Source: Phoronis australis
Taxonomy: Eukaryota > Phoronida > Phoronidae
DNA length: 64,000 nucleotides
Assembly: GCA_002633005.1 (NCBI GenBank)
Contig: NMRA01000002.1
Span: 2,264,655 to 2,328,654, forward strand
Direction: 5' to 3'
The position numbers were made by a program, and so were the translations under genes. The notes below the pieces were generated by a model. That model was not told the DNA's origin. It made no database searches and saw only the letters and a list, made by a program, of their open reading frames with translations. Positions 58,101 to 64,000 of this stretch are shown piece after piece. Within the stretch, counting starts at the first letter, position 1. Every line of letters begins with the position of its first letter.

Positions 58101-61100
58101 GCCGGAAACTAACAGTTGTGACGTCATATTTTACTTCACAACGAGGCAACACATGTGCAGCATGGCTGCGCAATACACAATAGTAAACTTAAGTTTTGCG
58201 TCGCACTGCATGAATTTGTGTACATGTATGTGACCTGTTAAGCAATTAACAAGCTATGTGACACATCTCTTCTTTAAATGTAGTTTGACCTGCAAATATA
58301 CATTTAACGTTTAGGCGTATTCGGTTTTGATAGGCCCATGTGAAATAACCCACGTTTGTGTAAAGTAATACCGACTTCATTATAGGCCTGGTCTAGTTTA
58401 TAACGATAACTGAACAACTGACCCTTTTTAGCAAAAAAATAACCAGCTATGTCCAAAAATGTTTGGGAGTCGGTCACGTTTGTAAAATAGCACAAATTTT
58501 TGAAATTTCATTCAACTTGAAATACAGTAAGGGCACTCACGACTTTAGGTACACGTGTCCTACATGTTGTTCATATTGCATTTCAAAAAAATCTAAACAT
58601 GTTTTACCCAGGTTGAATATTCCGATTGCCACTTGCACGACCCCCGTCATCAAAGTCAGAATGACGATGTAAGTTGCGTTTCCTTTGATAGGTGTCTCTC
58701 CGAACTGCAGAGCTAAGATAGCCATTACAGCTGTCGGTCCAAGAGTCACATCTTTGGACGACCCCAGAATGCAATAGACGAAACAACTCATGAACCCTGT
58801 GTAGAGACCATACTGTAAAAGAAAAGCCCTAACGCTATATACTTCTAAAATGAGTTATTCTATGCCAAACATAGGCTCTAATAAAACAACAGGTCCTTAG
58901 CAAACACTTTGAGCAATTGAACAGTAGACCACTCACGAAATGAAGGCCACCGTGTCACCACAGTGTCCCCATATCCAGCAGTATTGCAATCACACAATTT
59001 ATTGTGTAGGCAAGCTATAATTTTACAGTCTTTGAGTGCTCTTTATTCGCACCTCAACTGGTCCAAGATACCAACATTTGCTTCTCTTAGTTTGTCCGGA
59101 CGATGAACATTTGTTTGTGGATATGATAAGATGCTTGTATAACTTCATAATTCCCGCGAGTAAATAAATGTTAAGATTTCAGTTCTGTAGTTTTGTAATT
59201 AAAAAATTAAGTTGTGCGTTGTTTTGATAATGCTAGTATTTGAGGTCCATCAACAAAAATAGTCCCGACGTCACTGTACGAGCGAACGGCAACAACAAGA
59301 TCAGTGTAACCTGACTGTTGGAAAGTAATAAGAATGAGGGAGCATCTTCGACACCTGATGACTAAATAACAAAATGATGACTAATTTTATGATACTGAAT
59401 ACTATTCCATACGATTCTATTTTGCATCCACAAAGCTTTTTCAGTGTTCACAATTATCTTGTAATAAAGGCAGCTCGGCGTCGATTTTCAGTCATCGTCT
59501 GCTCAGTGACCGTCATCGGCAGAATAACCTTGAAAGGACCGGGGCAGGCCATGGTACACACGCACATTCATTCACTTCAACTCAATACGTGTTATATCAA
59601 ACCTACTAAATTGACAAACTGGGTGGTTATCAGGTGTCACTAATTATGAAAATCTGTATTAAACCCGTGCTTTTTGTCAGAAATCACGTTCTGATTAAGT
59701 CCACTTTCCCTTGTGAAATTGGACTCAAATTGTTTAAAATAGATGTGAGTTCCGGGCTTGGCAATCACTGACACGTCAAGCTCATATAATTTCAGGTGAA
59801 ACCGGTGATCGGAAATTGAGCATGGTCTGATTAAATAACCGTCCTTCCTTTGACCAGATTGCACTTCTCAACAGTGTAAGGGAAAAGACAAGGCCAACTT
59901 CATAACTATAAGAATCATAAGTTAAAACTAATCTTTGGAAGGAAACAAAGAGTTAATGTCGTTTTAAGGCGAAAAGAGCTGAGTCAACTGTTGCTATGTA
60001 AAGTTTTAAAAACACAGTTCTCGAACACATCAGTCAGTAGAATTTTCGACATATTCTTGCAATGTCTTCCTAAAGTTGATTTGAGTTGGTTATGTGGTAA
60101 ATCTAAAATCTATTGGTCTATTCACACCAACCTCTGGCCGTTATATTGGGTAAGTGTTTCTGTAGATGGTTTCTCCATCTTCAGGTCACGGTTGCGGTTA
60201 GTACTTGGACGAACTAGTACGAGACGGTGTATGGTACAATGATGGCGGTGAATGATGAGGACTCTTTCATTATTCTTTTCTTGGTGCAGCCTGAGTTTTA
60301 ACTTGGAACTTTTCTATTGTCAGTCTAGTCCTCTAACCACTACAGAGTACCATGCAGTACACTTACATGTATGATAGTACTTCTAACCAAACAACGCCCT
60401 TAGCTGCTAAAGATAGCGAGACTGATGGGAACGCAGTGTGAATGCAAAAAATAGAAATTAGCGTAAACAGACAAATAAATTTTAGAAATGATGTTATATT
60501 CCTGCAAGTTATTCCCAATGGGATTGTAACTGTATGCTTTAATTGTTCCTGCGGTACGTTACTTACCTGCGGTGGCAAATCAGCGATCTGTGCAAGCGCA
60601 AGAGATTGGGGAACAACTATAAGCGCCACAGTGAGACCAGCTATGATGTCGTTTATCAGAAACGAGGCCCTAAAAATTTGAGAATGTTAGATCTTTTAAT
60701 GAAAAATATACCCCTTAACGATGCGTATTAGACAAAACAAAAGCATAGAGTGTAGTTGGTTCTGGTCTTTACCCCGACTCATTTTGAGACCCCCGCTCAC
60801 CAACTACGAAAGGACGCCCTACTCCATACACTGTAAATTTCAACCAACCGGTCTCGTGTTATTTTAGTCTGAAAAGCTACATGCAAGTAGCGATAAGCAA
60901 GGTTTGAAACGACATAATTTGCTAAGTGGTGTAAAAAACAAATCCAGCATAAATTTTCTCGTCTGAGCTGAATCTTCATTTTAGAAAACTAAAGAATACG
61001 TTACCACACCGTTTGGGCCTTAATTCGAAGGTAAAAAGAAATCTCAAACTGTTACTGTTAAACTAATGAACTAAAGTTATTATGCACATCTGTTTTGTGT

Positions 61101-63245
61101 CCATAATTAATAAATTTTGCAAGTGAGCAGCTTATCCGATTTGTATTCCCATCATAAAAAAATATTTTACATGAAGATATTGATAGACTCAATATCTGTT
61201 CGTATTGTACATTGTAAAACGAACTGCTGCCATGCTTTGTCAGGTTTTTTAACTAAAATTAGACAAATATTTTCTTCGAAAATCGTAGTTGGGCTCCAAT
61301 TTTCACATCTTAAATCCGATAAAGCTTGAACGACGGACAGACGGTGAGAACGTTATTGCTTCCGTCCTTTTCGACGAGCAATACGTAGCAAAAAGATTTG
61401 AATTATTTTCATGGACTTGATTTTGCTGTGTTTTTGACATACTCAGCCTCGCTGATGGTATTTCGTTTCGTGTCTGTTACGGTACAAGTAAATTAATTTT
61501 ACATTTAAAGCCCTGGGGAGAACAACTGCAACTCAATCGACCGTAACAAGCATTCCAAAACGCTTATGAGAATAGTTTGTGTGACAAACATCAAATACCT
61601 TGTATGAAAAGTTTTAAAAATGGAATAATCTGCAATTGAAATATCATCAATTTTAATTTGTGCAGCCGGGAACAATGAATTAAAATTAATGATCGCCCCT
61701 GTTTTGCTGTCCGTCTTGTTGAATTCTTTACCGCTCTGTGTGATTAAAACAACTACACGAACCAAATTAGCAGGCAACTTCAGGCACAGCACAGGCAACG
61801 CTTTGAACATGAGCCATTTACCCTACATTTGGGGTTGGTCAATCTCAATAAATTGTGAAGTATTTTCCTTAGTCGTCGATGACTTCACTGTTCTTCGTAT
61901 TGACGGGAATAGAATCCTAGCTTCCGTTTTCAGCCAGCCAAACAGGGCGAATTGTAATTTAAATATAGAAGTAAATGTATAAAACTTGCGAAAACGATAT
62001 ATCTCACAAGTCTTCGCGACTCTTCGCGCCTTATTACCAGCAAAACAAGGGATAGCTTTTCTCGAGAGTGCCTTGCACCTGCGGATACCTGCGTGTATTT
62101 ATAAACTGTTCATGTTCCCTTAGAGCAGTTCCTATGCAGCATACATGTACATGTATATGTAATTACGGATTGTGTACATGAGGCTGGAGAGGTGTAGAGT
62201 TACAGTCAGTTAGAAAGCAATAAAAGATCTCCGGTGGTTATCGACTTTTTGTATGTACTAGTTCGCAATGAAAATAATGAAATTCCTATTTACATGTACA
62301 GAGTATCACAACTTGAGATGTTAACACAAAGTACACTGAAACACGAATGTCAGAGAATGATTTTTTCTGAATTAGTATTATGTTTTGTATCAATAATAAT
62401 ACTAGGGTTTCCTTTCCAAGGCATAGCACTGAAAAATGTCACAGTTGACCTAATCACACCGAAACGACCAGTGGACAAAAATCTTCATGCGTTGCACAAC
62501 TAAATGTATTCCAGCCTTCGCATAATGACCCGCATATGATTTGCTTTTTAATGAATGACAGTGGATAGAATACAGCTACAATAGCAGAAAACATGGAAGT
62601 TGTTCTCAACCTTGGCATATCCATCTTGTTGAAATATGGTTGATACCCACTTTGCAGTTGCACAGCTGGCTTCGTTTTTGTTAAAACTCAGGTTTCTTTT
62701 TGCGATTAGCGTCAGCTGTGGCTAGTTTTCATACTTCGGACGGCAAAAATTGGAATTTCCCAAAATAAAATAATTCCCCAGTAAAACTATATCCTGATAC
62801 TCTTATTTGAAAATATCTTTGTTCACATTTTTAGGGTCACCCAGTACACATTTACATGTACCTTTGATAAAACTTACTTTGATGAGACACACAATAAACT
62901 CGATTCTTTCTCAAAATAGGTTTATTAGGGTTGCGTGCGGTATGCTATAGAACGACCAACCTCTCAGTAATGCATGATAATAGGAGATCGTAAACATTGT
63001 ACCGGCTTTGCACGCTACATATGGCGAAGCGTCGACCTCAGTCTAGGACTTTTTTACCTGTATGTAGGAAGCCAGGTAGTTATTGGCACCTTTCTTTTCA
63101 GATTCTCTACGGAACAGGCTTCTTTAGACCATGTGACTGCACTCTTTGCCACGGCACGTGCTCTCTTATTCAATACTTCTCGCCTTCTTTGAAAACGGGG
63201 CACATCATTTCCAGTTATCTCTATAGCTGCAAAGTAAGTTAACAT
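42938..63245 (-). CDS. SLC26A11-like: SLC26 anion (sulfate) transporter, SLC26A11-like, 16 exons, 675 aa
   Basis: Membrane anion exchanger or sulfate transporter with a cytosolic STAS domain. Sixteen exons were joined by eye with GT/AG sites and matching phases (2028 nt). Landmarks: WLPTYR before TM1; NDIIAGLTVALIVVPQSLAL (TM1); PPQYGLYTGF; SSKDVTLGPTAVMAILA (TM3 region); ISHPVLSAFISAAALL; YRIDANQEIVALGFANF; SPAGGIVTGGIVILA; FYYIPSAALAAVIITAV; STAS domain about 515-640 with VVLDFTHVSNIDFTGVH. DVTLGPTA, RIDANQE and the short C-tail point to SLC26A11 rather than other SLC26 members. Human SLC26A11 is about 606 aa; the excess here is mostly N- and C-terminal. The start is tentative. Intron 7 (48390-56003) holds an opposite-strand gene. 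Confidence 0.93.
44143..44276 (-). CDS. SLC26A11-like: SLC26 gene, exon 15 (STAS)
   Basis: 134 nt. GVVLDFTHVSNIDFTGVHSI, the STAS core strand-helix. Acceptor TTTTTTCAG, donor CCAG|GTAAAA. Confidence 0.92.
44615..44711 (-). CDS. SLC26A11-like: SLC26 gene, exon 14 (STAS)
   Basis: 97 nt. DIVILQPNQGLNFSAVEMLH, first STAS strand and helix. Acceptor TTTCCAG. The donor GAGG|GTTTGT is unusual after GTTT but phase-compatible. Confidence 0.85.
44848..44979 (-). CDS. SLC26A11-like: SLC26 gene, exon 13
   Basis: 132 nt. IGIVTGIGLSIVMILVSSAR, the last helix, then the start of the STAS linker. Acceptor TTTCAG, donor TTTG|GTATGG. Confidence 0.92.
45313..45371 (-). CDS. SLC26A11-like: SLC26 gene, exon 12
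   Basis: 59 nt. LDLLPFFTTFILSIFLGLE, a membrane helix. Acceptor GGTTGTAG, donor GAG|GTTAGT. Confidence 0.88.
45630..45826 (-). CDS. SLC26A11-like: SLC26 gene, exon 11
   Basis: 197 nt. KSPAGGIVTGGIVILALATL then YYIPSAALAAVIITAVINMV. The donor is AAAA|GTGCGC, a weaker site, but the next exon joins in frame. Confidence 0.92.
46480..46591 (-). CDS. SLC26A11-like: SLC26 gene, exon 10
   Basis: 112 nt. RRGRYRIDANQEIVALGFAN and the PITASFSR end, highly conserved across the family. Acceptor TTCACAG, donor AAG|GTATGG, phase 2. Confidence 0.93.
46947..47019 (-). CDS. SLC26A11-like: SLC26 gene, exon 9
   Basis: 73 nt. ISIGVIIVPLVSILESVAIG. Acceptor TTTTGCAG, donor CTGG|GTAAAG, phase 1. Confidence 0.9.
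47747..48058 (+). other. 103-codon ORF in SLC26 intron 8, doubtful
   Basis: Plus-strand ATG-to-stop ORF with balanced amino-acid composition (FLEKIIKDSYLKAFEHFNNN). No domain, splice signal or repeat support. May be chance. Confidence 0.15.
48208..48389 (-). CDS. SLC26A11-like: SLC26 gene, exon 8
   Basis: 182 nt. RNAIIVLATAGMSAGLLAA then an extracellular loop with NMT/NIT/NGT glycosylation sites. Acceptor TTTACAG, donor CCAG|GTATCA. Confidence 0.92.
49085..49229. mobile_element. TIR element, GCTGTAGTGG family
   Basis: Starts GCTGTAGTGGGGCGTAGGC and ends TTTTACCACTGCA. Same interior phrases as 55544-55699 (CAGCCAAC, GTAAGTTACGTTCAGTGCTC, GCCTTTGGG). Confidence 0.6.
49496..49920. mobile_element. 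Degraded relative of the 54438-54819 element
   Basis: Shares two interior blocks and GTTTATT(C/T)GG motifs with 54438-54819, with decayed ends (CATTTTCCGTAGACAAGTCC at left). Same orientation. Confidence 0.65.
50817..51723 (+). CDS. Nested gene, exon 1 (membrane anchor and repeats 1-2)
   Basis: 907 nt in the three-exon model. Encodes the hydrophobic anchor, linker, repeats 1 and 2. The uninterrupted frame runs on to 51803, but the last 27 codons are basic and unlike the repeat, consistent with reading into an intron or past a frameshift. Confidence 0.5.
50817..53135 (+). CDS. Novel acidic repeat single-pass membrane protein, nested in SLC26 intron 7
   Basis: Plus strand. The ATG at 50817 has A at -3. 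Residues about 5-35 hold a membrane helix (VTISWFIYFILRIVL) flanked by basic residues, followed by a long acidic Ser/Thr/Glu-rich tail. Four diverged repeats have the core RNKPGDV..VRQEVI..S..TGFAD...G.EKVLK.ES, starting near 51304, 51610, 52076 and 52660. Two readings exist. (a) One exon with shifts: the first ORF ends at 51803, +1 frame carries homologous text about 51726-51950, then the original frame returns, with an in-frame TAG at 52566. (b) Three exons 50817-51723, 51994-52347, 52915-53135 with canonical sites (AAAA|GTAAGC, TTGAATCAG; AAG|GTATAAG, TTCTGTTTCAG), introns of 270 and 567 nt, 493 aa, no stops. AATAAA follows at 53292. No known family recognised. Confidence 0.5.
51994..52347 (+). 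CDS. Nested gene, putative exon 2 (repeat 3)
   Basis: 354 nt in the same frame as exon 1 after removing 270 nt. Encodes GDREVGKLEGRKKPGDV and the rest of repeat 3 (HLEDTIMSDF, STEPTVSS). Ends GAAG|GTATAAG. The frame stays open to 52565. Confidence 0.4.
52915..53135 (+). CDS. Nested gene, putative last exon
   Basis: 221 nt to TGA at 53133-53135. Begins EDTQSIGDFTDKS after a strong TTCTTCTGTTTCAG acceptor. The tail turns basic (FKRLKSRLRQNRH) and ends RWRRLMCFSACEDENTYVRF. Confidence 0.4.
53292..53297 (+). promoter_or_regulatory. Poly(A) signal AATAAA for the nested gene
   Basis: Canonical hexamer 157 nt after the stop at 53135, on the same strand. Confidence 0.5.
54438..54819. mobile_element. 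TA-flanked TIR element (MITE), GGGATTTTCCGTAGATAAGC family
   Basis: Perfect 20-bp inverted ends CGGGATTTTCCGTAGATAAG / CTTATCTACGGAAAATCCCG, extending imperfectly inward, flanked by TA (54436-54437, 54820-54821). 382 bp, no transposase. An older relative at 49496-49920 shares the interior (TTACAACTTCTGGTGTCAAG; AAAGCCCACTCAGCGTCAAC). Confidence 0.8.
55544..55699. mobile_element. TIR element, GCTGTAGTGG family, best copy
   Basis: 156 bp. Ends GCTGTAGTGG and CCACTACAGC are inverted repeats; interior is noncoding. Same orientation as 49085-49229; both lie in SLC26 intron 7. Confidence 0.7.
56004..56109 (-). CDS. SLC26A11-like: SLC26 gene, exon 7
   Basis: 106 nt. Lys-rich loop (KEVGDKKKKSFDNKKG) then LGLSIVWILTT. 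Donor CGT|GTAAGT, phase 1, opening the 7.6-kb intron. Confidence 0.88.
56880..57165. repeat. GATGATGAC-type low-complexity tract
   Basis: Imperfect trinucleotide-like tract rich in GATGATG, GACGA and GGTGATG on the plus strand, within SLC26 intron 6. It produces spurious Ser/His-rich ORFs. Confidence 0.8.
57191..57245 (-). CDS. SLC26A11-like: SLC26 gene, exon 6
   Basis: 55 nt. YWDVILGVSCVVILIVLK, one membrane helix. Acceptor TTTATTTCAG, donor AAG|GTAAGA. The small size is supported by exact phase on both sides. Confidence 0.85.
57414..57493 (-). CDS. SLC26A11-like: SLC26 gene, exon 5
   Basis: 80 nt. Amphipathic loop IRKLPRMFHTSVYELFRRIT. Acceptor TTTCAG, donor GAA|GTAAGG, phase 2. Confidence 0.85.
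57837..57922 (-). CDS. SLC26A11-like: SLC26 gene, exon 4
   Basis: 86 nt. FAVNFISHPVLSAFISAAAL and the following ISWGQIK, the conserved TM5 segment. Donor AAG|GTAAAG. Confidence 0.92.
58608..58812 (-). CDS. SLC26A11-like: SLC26 gene, exon 3 (TM2-TM4)
   Basis: 205 nt. YGLYTGFMSC, then DVTLGPTAVMAILA, the substrate-site helix region. Acceptor TTTTACAG, donor CTGG|GTAAAA, phase 1. Confidence 0.93.
58813..60566. other. SLC26 intron 2
   Basis: No exon or recognisable element seen. Confidence 0.5.
60567..60669 (-). CDS. SLC26A11-like: SLC26 gene, exon 2 (TM1)
   Basis: 103 nt, ASFLINDIIAGLTVALIVVP onward to LPPQ. Acceptor TTTTTAG and donor CAG|GTAAGT. Confidence 0.92.
60670..63057. other. SLC26 intron 1
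   Basis: A minus-strand ORF at 61505-61810 (101 codons) has no family features. ACATGTACATGTA near 62140 is one of several TACATGTA motifs. No exon identified. Confidence 0.5.
63058..63245 (-). CDS. SLC26A11-like: SLC26 gene, first coding exon
   Basis: From ATG 63245-63243 (MLTYFAAIEITG) to TACAG|GTAAAA, phase 2; encodes the N-tail ending PITTWLPTYR. A good acceptor (TTACTTTGCAG) lies within it at about 63228, so the true start may be on an upstream exon outside or near the window edge. Confidence 0.65.
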
Positions 63246-64000
63246 ATGAACTATCTTGAGTCGGTCATTATATACATGGCTGCAACTATACACTGCTTCG
63301 ACTAGTGTGGACCCACTCCGATAGCCATAAGTTGCCGGAAATATGTTGAGAAATAGCACCCATAAAAACGACGTGACTCCTACGTTGTACAGGTGTATGC
63401 ACTGGCCATTTCAAATGACGGTCAACTGAGAGATAACGAAATAATAACTCATTACAATAAATTTCTTCATTGCACAAAACCTTCAAGTACTAAAGTGGGT
63501 CTTAGTGTATATGTTGGCAGTTTCATGCACGACCGGAGTTAGTGTAGAATTAAAGAATTGTGTTAGCTGTTTTGGAAAAACTTAAGTTTGCATTTAAAAC
63601 ATTTTAAATAAAACTGCATATTGCATGATTTCAAAAGGTTCATCGTTGTACACACATGGTAAAATGCAGTATCACCTCTTATTCTTTGGAGTTTATCTCA
63701 GATTAAGTGTAACCGCCAGGCGCGCTTCATCATCATACGAAATCATTGCAAACTAGTCGAATTTACGTTTACGCACTCTAAGCGATGTATTTTAAATGTT
63801 CCTTTGAAGAACAAAATGTTGACCAGCACGATACAAACTTCAAACCATTGCTAAGTCCAATATTTAGAACTGAGATAAACTTAGATATAGCAAAAAAATT
63901 AAAGGACGGTTGTATCTTAGAAAACGCATATTTAAGGTTTTGAAAAAAGGACTTCGAATCGCAGGAATAGGGTAGACGAGTAAGAAACTAACATGAGAAT
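63246..64000. other. 5' flank of the SLC26 gene
   Basis: Could contain an upstream exon or the promoter; neither can be identified from sequence alone. Confidence 0.4.

Noticed and set aside
1-64000. CRISPR arrays, bacterial operons, ribosomal RNA genes
   Set aside because: None present; the tandem repeats here are minisatellites or TIR-element interiors in a eukaryotic context.

Overview
This is eukaryotic nuclear DNA. It has introns with GT/AG splice sites, many short terminal-inverted-repeat (TIR) elements, unmerged haplotypes, and a great excess of the octamer TACATGTA. I infer a heterozygous marine invertebrate deuterostome, most likely a cephalochordate (amphioxus, Branchiostoma). That is an inference from genome style and gene content, not a database match. 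Most open reading frames in the window are chance ORFs in introns and repeats.

Layout. (1) 1-28 kb, minus strand: an SLC22 (organic cation/anion transporter) locus. One complete 10-exon gene (12421-25971, 533 aa) could be assembled exon by exon with consistent phases. A paralogous first exon lies at 3526-3668; its downstream exons would lie off the left edge. Sequence around both first exons is homologous (about 1-4.8 kb plus 7.3-7.8 kb against 22.9-28.1 kb), so this is a tandem gene duplication. (2) 28-42 kb: mostly intergenic, with a three-copy tandem repeat, two copies of an approximately 0.9 kb repeat (a third at 40.5 kb), one intronless gene for a secreted or GPI-anchored immunoglobulin-superfamily protein (32984-33895, minus), a decayed Ty3/gypsy integrase fragment, and a hAT-like TIR element next to it carrying a tRNA-like SINE. 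(3) 42.9-63.3 kb, minus strand: a 16-exon SLC26 anion-transporter gene closest to SLC26A11, 675 aa as assembled, with transporter core and STAS domain. Its 7.6 kb intron 7 contains an opposite-strand gene (50817-53135) for a single-pass membrane protein with a long acidic, internally repeated tail. I recognise no family for it. It reads either as a frame-disrupted gene or as a neat three-exon gene whose two introns are multiples of three and look partly coding.

Assembly. The single Ns at 3201, 14726 and 38181 and the 142-N gap at 8540-8681 are each flanked by near-identical direct repeats. These look like unmerged contig or haplotype ends; one of them falsely duplicates SLC22 exon 9. Comparing these pairs and the older segmental duplicates shows 6-bp presence/absence differences that create TACATGTA-type sequences, which may explain the excess of that motif.

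The two transporters are unrelated in function: SLC22 carries organic ions and SLC26A11-type proteins carry sulfate or other anions. No operon or shared regulation is evident.
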